64,000 bases of DNA from contig CM047431.1 of the NCBI GenBank assembly GCA_026168455.1, positions 54,800,539 through 54,864,538 on the forward strand, in the 5' to 3' direction. Position numbers and translations under genes: made by a program. Positions 47,501 to 60,480 of the stretch are shown piece after piece. The notes below the pieces were generated by a model that had not been told where the DNA came from, did not search any database, and saw nothing but the letters and a program-made list of their open reading frames with translations. Source of the stretch: Theocolax elegans. Taxonomy: Eukaryota > Arthropoda > Insecta > Hymenoptera > Cerocephalidae. Numbering within the stretch: position 1 is the first letter of the stretch; the number at the start of each line of letters is the position of its first letter.

Positions 47501-48473
47501 ATGTTTTGATAAACAAAATCAAAATTAATGAAGCGTTAATTTGGACGTATTTTTTGTTTTGTTTTGTTAAAGTTTAAATTCAAAAGTGGTGTACGTACGT
47601 ATGAACGTGATACGAGATCTAAATGAAATGAAGTTATTCAATCCGGTATGTTCTAACGTTAAATGTACTTTCACTCGGTATACTTTTCTACTCTCACCAA
47701 AATTCGAGAGCTACTGTACTCGTAATTTTAATATTAATTGAACCGTTATCGAGTATGAAATTTACCTATTTTTTCTTCTTCTTCTTTATTTTTTGTCAAA
47801 TTATACATTTTCAATAGTTTCGATGTAATGCAATTCAAATACTTGAAATATTTAACACGATCGGAAAATATTTTAATATGACACTTCCTCGTAAAATTTA
47901 TCGCATATTTTCAAAATGAAATAAAAATGAAAATGCAAAAGTGATCTCGTATCCACGGTGTACGTATAACCAATATTTAAACAATGTAATACATTTTTTT
48001 GCGTAGAAAGTTACATCCTAACGCGTTATAAAAAAAAGTATAGACAGCATTGAAGAAAAAACGCAGAGAAATTGTCGAGAGTCAACGATAAAAATCGAAA
48101 TGCATGTTTGCAGTGTATAATCTAGTACCCTTAAATCGAAAGATTCCCTATACCTATATGTATAACGAGTGAAGGAATGTGTGCAAAAATTTGTTGGAGT
48201 ACTTTCACTCTAAAATGTTTAAAGAAAGAGAGAGACGGCAAATCTATGGTAACTGAAAGATACGAAAAGACCCTAATCTGCGCCTTCTTTACTTTAACGA
48301 TGTATTAATTACACTGATTGTGAGAGGGAAGCGTATAAACTCGACCCAGAAATGCGTCGAGCCAGGATCTAGAAGCGCAATATCTGGGTCAAATTGTATT
48401 ATCGCGATTCGCGGTGATAAGAACCAGCTGCCCGTGCGAGATTGAGTTCGAATGGAAATAAAAAAATATCGGT
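44528..48473. other. No gene; single TACACTGAGAGAAAAG end near 44883
   Basis: CTTTTCTCTCAGTGTA (about 44868-44883) is an inverted end of the TACACTGAGAG family without a visible partner. The rest is A+T-rich DNA with chance-length frames (for example 46003-46263 on both strands). Confidence 0.45.
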
Positions 48474-48526
48474 ACCCAGCGATCTTGAACTTTAGATGAA
48501 AGTGATACTTATCTAAATTGCTGGGT
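48474..48526. repeat. Two-step short hairpin
   Basis: ACCCAGC (48474-48480) pairs with GCTGGGT (48520-48526), and TTTAGAT (48491-48497) with ATCTAAA (48511-48517), with a 10-base bulge on the left side. It lies in a patch that is less A+T-rich than its neighbours (about 48280-48500). Function unknown; the bulge makes a microRNA precursor unlikely. Confidence 0.5.
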
Positions 48527-51500
48527 TTTATTTTTCATTGCGATTATAGATCGCATTGATAAGTTTCTTTCTTTACGAGATTTATTGAATTTCTTTAAAT
48601 TAAATAAAGTTCTATGTGGTCATATATACAAATATATTGTAAACCGTACCTTAAAATATCGTATTATGATACATCGTTAGCATATTTACACTAATGAACT
48701 TTCTCGTACAAATTGTTTAAGAATTACTTAATCGAATAACTTGAAAGTGAAATGAAAAAGTTTGCGTATTCGCGCGTTTATAATAATCAATGATGATAAA
48801 TTGTACAATGTGTAGTTTTGAAAAAAAATGTATACTCTACATTTTGGCTATATCGTGTTATAAGAATCGGGTAATAGACTTTAATATAAACAATGAACTG
48901 TCTGTTCATTGAATATACGTATACGAATCGTTACATTACCAATTTCACTTGCGAATGACGAGAAACAAAATCTATAGATGCTGTATCATTAATCAATTTA
49001 TTTACGTTCGAAATGATTGGATTAGCAGCGATAATGTCTATAATAGCTTACTTATCTATGTTATTAAATCAATTACTTTGACTTACTAATTAATTTTCCA
49101 CGTGTCCTTGATTACAGGTATACCTTTATAAATATACACACACGTACATTCGTCATTTTTTTTTTTTGTCAATTTTGATATACAGAGAGAATCGTTTCTT
49201 TTATTACTTCTGTCCACTAAGCTATACGTCTAACGTTCTAAACATTTATTTTGTAATTTTTCTAGTTTTTTACTGTAATATTTTGTATCTGATTTATTTG
49301 CTTTTTATAATTCATTAAGTAGTGTAATAAATTATTTTATCAGGATTTTGACAAAGCGGTTGCAGTTCCTCGAAAGTCAATAAGCAATTCGTAATATCTT
49401 TTATACGCGTGTCAACCTTGAATTTTAAAAAATGCATTTTTCTTTTCCAAGTTTCAGAGGCTCCTTTTTTTCATTCAACCATCATCCGAAGATGCATCGT
49501 CATTTTAACTTAGCTGTCACATCTTTCACACTCGATTTTAATTCACGCCGTTATCAATCTTCATTCGTATGTTATTCACATTCTGAGTCTGCGAATCCGC
49601 ATATGCATAAATACTGAGAAAAAAAGTGGGGGTATCTCTCTCAAAAATATTCGTATTCGTCGTGTAATTAGATAGCCCAATTTTTTGGTTTACAATTACT
49701 TGGCTATACTTCCAAATCGAGTTGGTTATATTTTACTTGGTTTCCTGGGCGTGTAATAATACAACAGGTAAGACCGGACGGAAAACGTCGACCTCGAAAA
49801 CTAAAGACAGAAAACAGTTGTAATTAGCGACGATTTCGCTTTCGTTCCTCATTCTCTACCGCGCGTACTTTTTTTTCGGTCTTATTATTTTCGCCTCACT
49901 TTTATCTTTCGCAACGCGATGAGCTTGTGCGTTACATGTGCGATATATCCTGCAAGCGCTAACGTAAAAAAAAGTCAATAAAAATTTAGTTGATGGCATT
50001 TCGCAACTTTGTAACGAATTGCGTAGTACCAGGTACTAGTTTTATATATAATTATGATACTTTATGAATTAATTACATCTTCAGTTTTACACGTTTTGGA
50101 ATCGGTAAAAGTCGAAATATTATTTTACTTTCAAAACGTAATATTGTTCACGTACGTACGATTGAACGGACTGTGTTGCTTTTTTTTCGCCACCATTTCT
50201 CTAATGTTTCCTTTTAATCTGAACAGCAAGTTGTCTATCTCCGGCAATTATTTTAATAGTATCATTGAAATATAACCTGGTGTTTCACGTAAATTGCTTC
50301 AACGTTTTTACCGATGTAGGCATAAGAAAGATAATTGCACCTATATATATATTTATGATATATAGTATGAAATTTTGCCAACACGATTATATATTACATT
50401 CGAAGTATTTCCGAACGTTTAAAATCAAGTGTAAGGTTCAACGCGAAAGAATTACCACATTGTCGTAAGAGAAAATCGTTATACTATCTTCTTTTTAATT
50501 TTACAAAAATGATGGTTTCTTTTTAATAAAAAGTGTTATTTACACGTTTTTCTAATATTTTTGAAGTTGTTAAAAAGTGAACAATTTCGAGATAAACGTT
50601 CAATAATTCTTACAGCCATGATATACGTGAGCGTTAATGGACCGTTCAATATTCAACGAACCAGCATTTTTTTCCTCTCCTATTGGTTGGTTTCGACGAT
50701 AAATTTTGAGGCTCGCCTTACGCGCACCTACACAAAAACCACTTCCTCTCTTTATATTTTTCGTCTCGTTCGACTTACTCGAATTGAACAAATCTTACCG
50801 ATCGGGCGTAGTATACGTGAATGTCAATTTCCACCCGAGTCTACGACGGAGATGCAGTAATTTTTTAAATTTTTTAACATGCTCCGTACGTTGGTCCTTG
50901 ATAAAACTTGTAGTTCGTTCCTCTCACAATTATTCGATGCGTATGCTCGTACTTGAAGGAGCTCCGGTCAGTTTACAATCACCTGTACGAAAACATTTCA
51001 CAGAATTTATCGCTTTTGCCTCGATTGACTCATTTATCTTATTCCGCGTTTAACCGTGAAAATAAACAAGAGGAAGAAAAATTACAAGCGTTTCTTTGCA
51101 AAATTTTGAGCTCAAATTAAACCGTGCATTGGAATTTGTGACCTAATTTTCGGACGATACTATATAGATGCACGCGGTCCAACAACTTTTTACCCAGTGG
51201 AATTTTAAACTTTCATATTAAAGTAAATATCTTTAAGCTCGAATTGACAAAAGTACTCTTATATTTCATGTTCCTCTTCAATTTTTCTTGCCGAGATAGA
51301 AAAAACCTTAATAATATAGCAGCGAAAAACTACAAAAACATAACAGCAAAAGATCAATGTAACTTGTTACGTTAAAATATTAACGTTCAATATTGAAAAT
51401 AATAAACGTGTTTGCACATTCTCCGCGTACGTTAGACGAGAGATACATTATGCTTGATCTTATCTTATCTTACACACCGAGCACTAGAATTATAATAAAT

Positions 51501-51743
51501 AAACGAATGTCGATATATATAGAATTAAATAGAGTTGTTACATGAACTTCTAAATCAAATTATATTTCCGATTGATAATTTTAAATTATCGGTTGTCGTG
51601 TAACCGTTCAATGTTGAAACAAAATTGTCGTTTTGCAATATGAAAATCAAAAAAGATACATCAATTTTTTATAATGTGCAGTTACACGTTCAAAATTTTC
51701 CAGATCAACATATTATTTGATTATCTATGCTAATATAAATGTA
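48527..51743. other. No recognisable feature
   Basis: A+T-rich with a slightly more balanced stretch at 50560-51060. Frames of 99 and 115 codons there overlap each other and show no domain or start context. Confidence 0.45.
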
Positions 51744-51841
51744 ATACTTGAAGGTTAAATAATACTCTAATTTTGCCATTAATTGGGCATTTGTTCGGTA
51801 TTTTTTTGGGTTGAAAAACGTTACATTTATGGTTAGATTCC
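51744..51841. repeat. Interior copy of the 20262-20398 MITE
   Basis: ACTTGAAGGTTAAATAATAC then TCTAATTTTGCCATTAATTG and, at the end, CGTTACATTTATGGTTAGAT align with 20276-20387. The CCCTAGTAGAAAT ends are missing and one internal segment (ATGACACTTGACC) is deleted. It is a truncated or decayed relative. Confidence 0.65.
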
Positions 51842-52550
51842 GAGTAAAGATTGTATCTCTGCATTTGCCGATTTACAAAAGAAGTACATTAATAATTAGT
51901 CGGTCGAGGTATGTCACACATTGTTAAGGAAACGTTGCAGAAAAAATTACAGGAATTTATATTTATAAATCTTTATATTTTTTTATTCCTCGTGGATAAT
52001 AATATTTAAAATATTGGATTAAAAACTGAAGAAATTCGTAAATTAAAAATAAAATATGTATGAAAAACTAAAAAATTTATTTCTAAAAATGTTTCGTAAA
52101 TTTTTAGCTAAATTAACAATCTTGTCGCTGATTAGCTTACCAAGTTTGGAGCGTAAGACGAGCGACGTTAAAAAATTAAAAAAAAAGTTAACAATCCATT
52201 GTAGGTAAAAAAAGTGAGTAGCAGTAGCCAAAAATGATGCCCAAAGAGTCAATAATAAAATTATACTTTATCGATTGAAGAGAGTTGAATATCCTTACGT
52301 AAACGTGTCTTAAGAAAATGTGTTTGTTTCGTAGGTAAAATGAAAAGACTAAAAAATTTCGTCTCCATAAAAAAGTGTCTCTCTCCTCCCATATGCGAAT
52401 TCTGAATAATTCACAAGTAGATAAAAAGCGAATAGTATGTTAATCATTGTACAAACCACGGTTACGTGTTGCAAGAATGAAGTAAATAAATTTAAATCGT
52501 CGATTCGTTACGGCGTTCTTTTTACTCGATGAGAGTGCGGTGCATGTGGA
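51842..52550. other. No recognisable feature
   Basis: A+T-rich DNA; nothing bounded or coding. Confidence 0.5.
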
Positions 52551-52568
52551 TATATATATATATATATA
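52551..52568. repeat. (TA)n microsatellite
   Basis: Nine TA dinucleotides. Confidence 0.85.
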
Positions 52569-52599
52569 CGTATAAGTATAAATAAAATAGTGTAAGGAC

Positions 52600-52870
52600 G
52601 ATAGATCGAGTTTGAATAGACAAGTGCGAGTCGAGTCGGTGGGTGGTTGGTAACGCGAGCGTCAGCGGTGGCGTTCTAGCGTATCCGTGTGTATAGACTA
52701 CACTCACTGGTTCTCTCGAGCGTCTCGCTCATTACGAGGCGACGTTATTACAGTTATTAGAAACGCGAAACGCTCTCCGCGCGAGTGAACTCAGCCGATT
52801 CGCTTCGTCTATCTTTGTGCTATCTCGCGTGTTCGCGCATGTACCTCTACGCTCACTCGTGTGGGTACAA
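52600..52870. promoter_or_regulatory. G+C-richer block, possible promoter or untranslated exon
   Basis: A 270-bp patch with many CpG (GCGAGCGTCAGCGGTGGCG, TCTCGAGCGTCTCGCTC, CTCTCCGCGCGAGTG) in an A+T-rich setting. The motif ACTCAGCCG (about 52788) loosely resembles an arthropod initiator. No coding frame of note. Assignment is from composition only. Confidence 0.25.
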
Positions 52871-53016
52871 TCTTTAAGATGCTTCTGCAACCGAGAGTTC
52901 GATATGATCTAATACGTTAACTTCTTGATATACTTACATCTTCAGTTACTAAATATTATCTCTTCTTCTTTTATTTTACGCCTTTTCATTATTTAATAAC
53001 GTTTCAATTTTTTTTA

Positions 53017-53272
53017 TACACGGAGAGCAAAGTTTCAGTAAATTTTACTAAAATTTCACTAACGCGGTAACAGATTACCGAAATCTTAAAAATTACTCAA
53101 CTTTTTATCAAATTTTACTGATATTTCTATAAATTTTTGATGAAAATCTACTAATTTTTACTTTGAGTCTACTAATTTTTACTAAAAGTTCTGTAATATT
53201 TTGCAATTCGGCAGTATGTTACCGAGTTAATCAAAGTGTAGTAAAATTTACTCAAATTTTTTTCTTCGTGTA
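53017..53272. mobile_element. MITE with TACACGGAGAG / TACACGAAGAA ends
   Basis: The left end TACACGGAGAGCAAAGTTTC then AGTAAATTTTACTAA and, inverted, the right end TACACGAAGAAAAAAATTTG then AGTAAATTTTACTAC give about 35 bp of inverted repeat with a few mismatches. The 256-bp interior is full of TTTTACTAAAA-like words and GGTAACA/TGTTACC. Its outermost bases group it with 26352-26976 and 169-1004. Confidence 0.7.
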
Positions 53273-53364
53273 CAGCTATAGTTAAGATGTAAATCGATGG
53301 TGAGAGCCAATAGTTTTAATTAAATAACAAAAACCTTATGCGGGAATAATTTTATTTATTGCAA

Positions 53365-53405
53365 CGTTTCGCTGCCTAGGTTCCACAGCCTCATCAGGTA
53401 ATGCC
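53365..53405 (-). ncRNA. Hammerhead-ribozyme-like core of a Penelope-like element repeat
   Basis: On the minus strand CCTGATGAG (from 53398) leads into GGCTG ... CAGC and then GAAACG (53370-53365). CTGATGA and GAAA are the two conserved hammerhead core strands, and GCTG/CAGC between them forms a 4-bp stem II with an 11-base loop. The next bases, CGTTGCAATAAATAAAAT, are of the kind that follow the motif in Penelope-like terminal repeats. The cleavage-site strand and stems I and III cannot be completed, so this is a core match, not a proven ribozyme. No reverse-transcriptase frame is nearby; it would be a dead fragment. Confidence 0.45.
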
Positions 53406-55065
53406 TGAAGATACAATTCCAACATGTTAATAACCAAGTTAAAAATTAAACGTATACAGTAAACAGTAGAGTAAAACAAATATTTTGCGGCGCTTATAGT
53501 TATAAGGTAACATTGAACATACTTACATACATTGCCGCGAATTTTTAATATTCTTTTCGTTAAATAAATAGTAAATGTATTGCTTTAACGGAAATAAAAA
53601 AGAGTGTATCCAGTTTTGATTATCCGACGAAACGTTTTTTCTCACGCAAATCGCAGGATAAAATACCAATTTTGCTTGAAAATGTAGATTTATTTCAACT
53701 CTACAGGCCTAACCTATAAAGTGAGGTTATCTTTTTTTAAGACAATCGTGTAATAAATATTTGAAAAATAAAATCAGTTGTAAATAAAAGAAACAAGTTT
53801 ATAGAAATCTTGAAATTTAGTTAAACTTGTCCGTGAAAAGCTGATAACCCTATTTGAATTTATGTTCATCCGATTAAACTGTAAAAGAATGTGCTAAAAA
53901 GTATTTTATAACAGTCTAGTTGCAATTTTGACTACTCATTACCGAGTCTCAAATTTCCATAAGCATACATATAATTATATTATTGAGTAAAATAAAAGTA
54001 ACAATAATTAATCGTTGCATTAAAATTGTATTAAGATATATAAAATTACAAAATTCACAAAATTTAGCAATTGTTTTGGAAACATCATAATATTTATATC
54101 TTCTCATTAGTAAAAAAAAGTATTGCATAACCTTTCCCAGGTACAGGAGATGATTAATCGCATTGCGAAGACGCAAACAAAGTTATTTACTTGCATTTTA
54201 TGCAAATAGTACAAAGTTACAAAATATCAAAACAATAACGCATCTTAAAGAAAAAAAACGGAATATATAACTGTATACGTTATTTACGTAATGAATTAAG
54301 TGGGAGAGTATATTGTTGCTCCTAAAATTGGTTTATATATATAGGAAATAGTGGAACGAAACCCAAAGCTCGAAATGGTGAAATAACAACGTAGAGTATA
54401 TACTCTATACATGGATACGCATATATACATACATATTTGAATAACAATTATTATTATTATAACTATGAGAATGAAAATCTTGAGAACATTAAAATCACTA
54501 ATTTAATTTAACGGCAGCGAGGTGAACAAATTTATGCGACTTAAAATAATGAAACCGTTCTTTGCTTGGTACCGTCTATATATATATACATATATACATG
54601 TACAAATTCCCACTCAGATTGCACATTACATTGTCCTCCTGGAAATTAGATCAAGATTACTGACAACGGAACTTATTTACTATTGCATTTAACCGAACAA
54701 ATTATTTAATTCTATTATACTCCTTCCCGTGGATATAATTGCAAAACTAATAATAATACGATTAATATACTCACGTATACGTATACGCATATAAACATTG
54801 TTAAAAGTGTTCAAGATACAATAGAGTTTATACTGTGGAATCGGAGAAAAATTTTTTTTTACAGTTATATATACATATCTAGTACGTGCGCAGTCAATGG
54901 TAGCCATGGGTCCACCGAGGTTTTCTAAACGCATTATAACCTAGTTCCAAATTTCGAGACTGTTTTGCGCTAATGCACAAAATTTTAATCAATATAGTTA
55001 TTACAAAACGTGAATTTTATTTCTTTTATTTATGCAATTTCCGTTCAGTCTTTATGAAAATTCGT
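53406..55065. other. No recognisable feature
   Basis: A+T-rich sequence with short TATATA tracts (54578-54600). Nothing else is identifiable. Confidence 0.5.
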
Positions 55066-55400
55066 ACACAGGGTTTTTTTAGGCTGCTCATTCAAAATTT
55101 GTTATTAGTTTTTTCAAATTAAAAATTGCGGATCCAAAGTGGCGGACGTAAATTTTAAAAACTTATATATTTCTTCGAAAATGGATGTACGTAAAGGTTG
55201 TCTAGGTCGATGATTAAGAATTTGATAATACATTTTCGAAATACATAATGGCGAACACAATATAACTAGACTAAATTTTTAAGAACTTATGTACTTTATT
55301 TAAGCGAATTTCAATTTTCTATATTCTATGGTACAAAATAGTAAAGTCACTAAATTGAAGTAGTTATTAATTTATAATTTGATTTTATATATATTCCAAC
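55066..55400. repeat. Degenerate repeat with TGGCGGAC-type modules
   Basis: AAGTGGCGGACGTAAATTTT then AAAAACTTAT (from about 55137) and ATAATGGCGAACACAATATA ... TTAAGAACTTATG (from about 55246) are diverged copies of the same module. AGGCTGCT occurs near 55082 and again near 55463. The pattern suggests decayed transposon DNA, but no ends could be fixed. Confidence 0.3.
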
Positions 55401-58396
55401 AATAGCTGTGGTTACAACTATTTATCTCAGAATCTACTAACTTTTCCTGTATATAACATGCAGGCTGCTGTTTTTCTTAAGAATTTATCTTTCTGGGTTA
55501 AAATTCTTAATCTCAAGGTCAATCCGACTCATAAACTATATAGATCAATATTGATATTTCAAATAAGGCGACCTCGCCACAAACGAATTTTTCATTAAAC
55601 AATCTATAAAAGCTTGAAGCAATGCCTTTCTAATGTACTATAACTTGCAATTAGCCTGCAAGTCTATAAGAAGTTATGGTAATTTAAAGAATTACAAAAA
55701 TTTTTTTTAATTTATATTCTAAATTAGATATGTAATAGAATATTGTACATGAACGTTTTCAAATTTATTTAAGGAATGATTAATATGTAACATTATTTTT
55801 GCAACTGCTTCTTCTATATAAAAATAATTTTCATTCCTAGAAAACTTTCTTTATTTTCTGTATAATGAAGTAGAAAAATCAGTAATAAAATTTTATTTTC
55901 TGATACACCCTAAATTTTACATTCTTCTTTTGATGAAGTGGTTTTACTATTTATTTCATTGTAAAGAATACAATATTTTTGTCCCCGTCTTAATTGCTGG
56001 AAGACATGGGTAATTCCCTATTCTGTTTGATCCGTCATTTTGAATTCTAAATGTGCTCGTTTGATTATTTGATAAACAAGTGCAGTTAATTCTCTGTAAC
56101 TGTTTAACCACTGATTCAATCAACCTTACAAGTTTTGCCAAATAATACAATATCCTGTCTCCTGCACGTAAATTCTCTCAAATTTGTATTAATTACGTTC
56201 ACTAGATTAGTTATCTTAAAATATTCTAACCTATAAAATCTTACCACGTAATTTTAGAAATAATGTGTCGAACGAGTAAATGTAATAAATTCAAAGCAAT
56301 GCATATTATTTTATAAAATTAACATATATTTTATTGTAATTAAAAATTAAAATGTTATATAAACGTGAAAGATATAAATTTTTACATGTAGTACTATATA
56401 TTTTAAGTAACACATTACACGTTGTATTGACCTGTGTAACTGTAAAAAATAATTCTAAATAATTACATAGAGTATTCGGGTAATTTCGAATTCGTCGATT
56501 GTAGACTGAACCTGCTTACGAGCTCAACCAGCGGAAAATCGAAAGCAATAAGAATTCGCGTGTTTCAGCTGGGCAGCTAGTCTCGTCTTCTCTCTCTTCT
56601 TCTATTCCTCGAGAGAAAGTGTCGATTGATACGGCTTACGATACAAGTAAAAAAAAAAGAAGAAGGCTATCATGATGCGTTCTTAATTACACCACTTTTC
56701 CTCTCTCGTTTCGCCAGTCGATCTTCTTTTTTTTCGAACGTATCGAGTTATGCGGATACTTTCTTTACTGACCCCTGTAACGTTTGGTTCTCGCAAGGTA
56801 GTTACGCACGAACCTCGAGTGATTCATTTTCGAGGAAGTAATCCGAGGGGATGCGCGATGTTTATCACGATCTATTTATATGTGTCAGAAATTACGTTGC
56901 GAGGCTCGTGTATATCCAGGCAATGAGAAAACTTGGTGAAAATATGGATTTTCAGGTAGGATTAATGCTATTTTAATATACCGGCGTAGAGACGCAATTT
57001 GTAACTCTACGATTTGTAACATTTATTTCCGTGTTTTCGTTATCGAGGTGAGCGTTTCGAATTACATCGATCCTGGACCCCGCTCAAAATTTATATTTTT
57101 ACATCGTTCGGTGCCGATAAGATAGATTGAATTTTCTTTCTTACCTAATACTGCAAAACGATGGGAACTACAATTATTCGTTTGAATAAACTTTGAAATT
57201 TTTTAATTTACGATCGATATGATTTATCACAGGCGGAAGTTAACCGTTCGATCAATTATACTGTATTTATTGGAATATTAACAAAATATTAAATAAACTT
57301 TCTGCGTACAACTACGACAAGGTATAATATTCTATATGTTGAAATTAAAGAAACGTAGATGACGTTCGGAAGAACAAAATAAAAAAAATAATTTTAATGA
57401 CGCTGTTTGTGAAAGGACATTAAACAGTCATTGAGATTTATAAATTCACTTATATATTTTTATTATTTGAAATAAAAGTTTTGTTAATTGGACTTAACCC
57501 AATTTTCACTCAGTTATTATCGATCGAGGGTTTTTTTTTATTAAATTCACTCGATAAGCCATTCTTACTACAGCTTGTAAACCTTTACGAGTAAATTTCT
57601 TTTTTTATATGGTAAGTAATTGGTACCGAGTTACGGAGAAAGATTTTCATTGAACTAAACAAACTTTCGTTAATTATCATTGGACGTCATATTATTTACG
57701 GGTTTAAGTGTACCATGACATTTTCACAAAATTTTAATTACCTTACCTACAATAAACCTTTAGCGATTTAATCGTATAAAATGTAGATTTATTGTAAGCA
57801 CGGTTAAATGTAAATTTATCGCAGTGAAAGTATATACAACAGCGAAATAAATTCTTCGTACAAGTAAAATATTATCATTTGAATAGTACAATATTGGTAT
57901 TATTATATGAAAATTTTAGCGATACGTGCTATACGTGTATGTGTACACATTTTGTTAATTAACGTTTTCACGGTGCGCTTTGAAAATCAATTTATCCTGT
58001 CATTATGTTATATTCCAACGCGTTTTGAGCGAGTTTCATAAGCAAGAGGTAAATTAGATATTAGATAAGAAAATTTGAGGTTGCGCGGAAATTTTCGGAG
58101 TATCTCGTTTGATCCCTTAGCGAGCTTCTTAATAACCTCAACATTCGTGGGAAACTATGTAATTTCATCGAGTAAAATTTTTATATAAATCCGTAAACAA
58201 TTTATATTTCAAATATTAAAAATGACGAATTTCGTAATTTTATATATATATCGCGACTTTAAAATAGGATTATAATAATACGTTAATGCGCGTAACGTTA
58301 AGTCTTTGTTAAAGCAAGAAACAAACAAAAGAATAAAGGAAAATTTAGTCCAGGATTCTTGTAGATCTTATTATTTGAACGCTTTGTTTCATTGCG

Positions 58397-58398
<2 letters not shown>
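55401..58398. other. No recognisable feature
   Basis: Mostly A+T-rich; 56500-57080 is more balanced and carries CT tracts and a 71-codon frame without motifs. Confidence 0.45.

Positions 58399-58437
<39 letters not shown>
58399..58437. repeat. (TA)n microsatellite
   Basis: About 19 TA dinucleotides; it makes the Tyr-Ile repeat in overlapping frames. Confidence 0.95.
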
Positions 58438-58440
<3 letters not shown>

Positions 58441-60190
58441 GTACGTATGAGCAGTGTCTTTCTTTCTTTCTATCTCTGTCGAGCTCGATCTTGTCACATC
58501 TCGAATTCCTAGTTCCCTCTCCTTATCTTTTATCCGTAAATCCGGAGTCGAGGAAACTCGATTGTCCTCACCGGATCCTCGAAGCGCGAGCGCGAAAAGA
58601 GATTCGCTAAATCAAGAAACGCGATCCCTCGTACGCAATTACGTTAAACGACATTTGAACTTGATGACAAACTACGGAGACCCAGGTGACTTGTACGTTT
58701 TCTTTCGCATTTGATCGTTAACAATTACATTTTCCCCGTGTGTGTATATATATACATATATGTACCGGCTCTATAGGATGAAATTTCATTTTATCATTTC
58801 TTCTATATACGATTTATTTTATTTTTCCGTTATTTCGTTTCACGTATACTCCGCAACATATTTTTTGATCTTTTATGTTAATCAACTATATACTCTAGCC
58901 TCTCTGAAGTGCAAAAATTGACGCAAAAGAGTGAAAACAAACATTTTATGCACGGACAAGATGGTCAACTAAAATTTACTAGCTTTTTCTATATATAATT
59001 CGAGCAGTAATTAGTCAATAATTTTTAACTAAAATTACTCTCGCTGAGAAGAAATAATACTTTTGATCACTACAGGAATTTAATTTTCAACTGACAATAA
59101 GACATCTATATTTGACCAATACCAAAATCAGTTTGTAAAAGCAAGAAATACAAACAAATGACTAAAAAAAGTTACGTTACTTAAGAAATCAAGTAAAATT
59201 TACTAAAAGCCTTGAGTAAATGGTATATTTAATATTTACTTAACTGTTATATAGATAACTGCGATATAGATATCGCATAGTTACAAATTTTAATCAAGTA
59301 TTATTTACTTGTTTTTTTTTTTCGAGTACTTGTCGATAATAACAAATTTTAAGTGTTATTTTAAGTGCTAAATATAATTTTCAAATTTCCACTTTACAAA
59401 TTTACATGATTTTATTTTAATATTCTAAAAGTGTCAATTAGGAAGTTCCCGCTTAAAAACATGCAGAATAACGTGTCATTTTAGATTTTTATAAAATAAA
59501 AACTTCGAATTTTATACATTTAAAAAGTAGAAACATTGAACTTTATGCATTTCAAGTATAGAATAAAATTTTTTTATCTTTGTAAAGTATAAACATTAAA
59601 ACCAAGATTAAAAATTTTTATATTACATTTTTGATTTTTTTTGTAAAATAAAAGCTAATTATTCTATTAAAATTGCAAAACTTCTACTGTTTTAGTATAG
59701 AGGTTTGGTTGTATTGATTAGAAAAAAAACTTTGAACCTTAGTTGCATAACGCATTATTATTTAACGATTACGCGAATTATAATCTAATTACAACAATGA
59801 AAATAGTAATTATTCTTCGATTTATATAAATGAGAATGTAATTACAATAATAATTGTAATGACAGTAGCGCATTGAAATATCACAAATGATTCTAAGAGT
59901 TTATATAAAGTCAATTATTATCGAATAAAAATAGTGTAGTGATTTGTCTTCATTAAATCAATTTGAATCGAATAATTATACGTAATAATGTGCGTGAAGA
60001 AGATCGAAAGAGACAAAAGTGTCGATACTTATAAAAAGAAAGTATATTTACGAGTTTGGTAAAATAAAGTATAGGGTAATCGTGGATGGGATAATGTATC
60101 GTGAATGAACGAGAAGATTCATTAAGGAATCCGTGGAGGTTAATAATTCAAGAGTTCACGGATTGTGTATGTGTAAAGATAAACGGTCGT
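58438..60190. other. No gene; small palindrome at 59260-59277
   Basis: TGCGATAT AG ATATCGCA (59260-59277) is a perfect 8-bp-arm palindrome in a region with TTTACTAAAA-type words, perhaps a decayed relative of 53017-53272. Frames at 58454-58714 have no domain. Confidence 0.45.
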
Positions 60191-60194
60191 TCGA

Positions 60195-60480
60195 ATCTCC
60201 GAGAGGTGAAGTGAGTTATTAACCAAGGCGAGCCGAGGCATCAAGATCACGGTCCGGCCTCGCCTCGGGGCCGTTCGAGGCCACGAGCAGGCAGGCAGGC
60301 AGGCAGGCGCGCGCGCGCGAGTTATGCAAGACGTTGACAGGCGGCGGCGGCGACGCCTGGTTTTGACCCCACGCGAACAGCTGCACCAACGCGCTCTTGG
60401 AGAACGACGTCGCCTCGGGCTGGTTTACCTCTCGCGTCCACTGTCCGCTCTCAAGATCCGAGTTCCGAGATCCGAGATCC
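60195..60480. promoter_or_regulatory. G+C-rich island with GGCA and GC repeats; possible promoter or first exon
   Basis: A sharp G+C-rich, CpG-rich block: GGCCTCGCCTCGGGGCCG, then tandem GGCA (about 60294-60307), GCGCGCGCG, and GGCGGCGGCGGCGACGCC. It ends in repeats of CCGAGATC (60464-60486). The 93-codon frame from 60324 begins with a purine-derived Arg run and has no domain. By composition this is the best candidate for a promoter or untranslated first exon in the right half of the window. The direction is unknown. Confidence 0.35.

Noticed and set aside
7826..58437. CRISPR arrays, bacterial operons, phage or plasmid features
   Set aside because: There are no spaced identical repeats, no prokaryotic gene arrangement and no long frames. 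The short tandem repeats are microsatellites typical of an animal genome.
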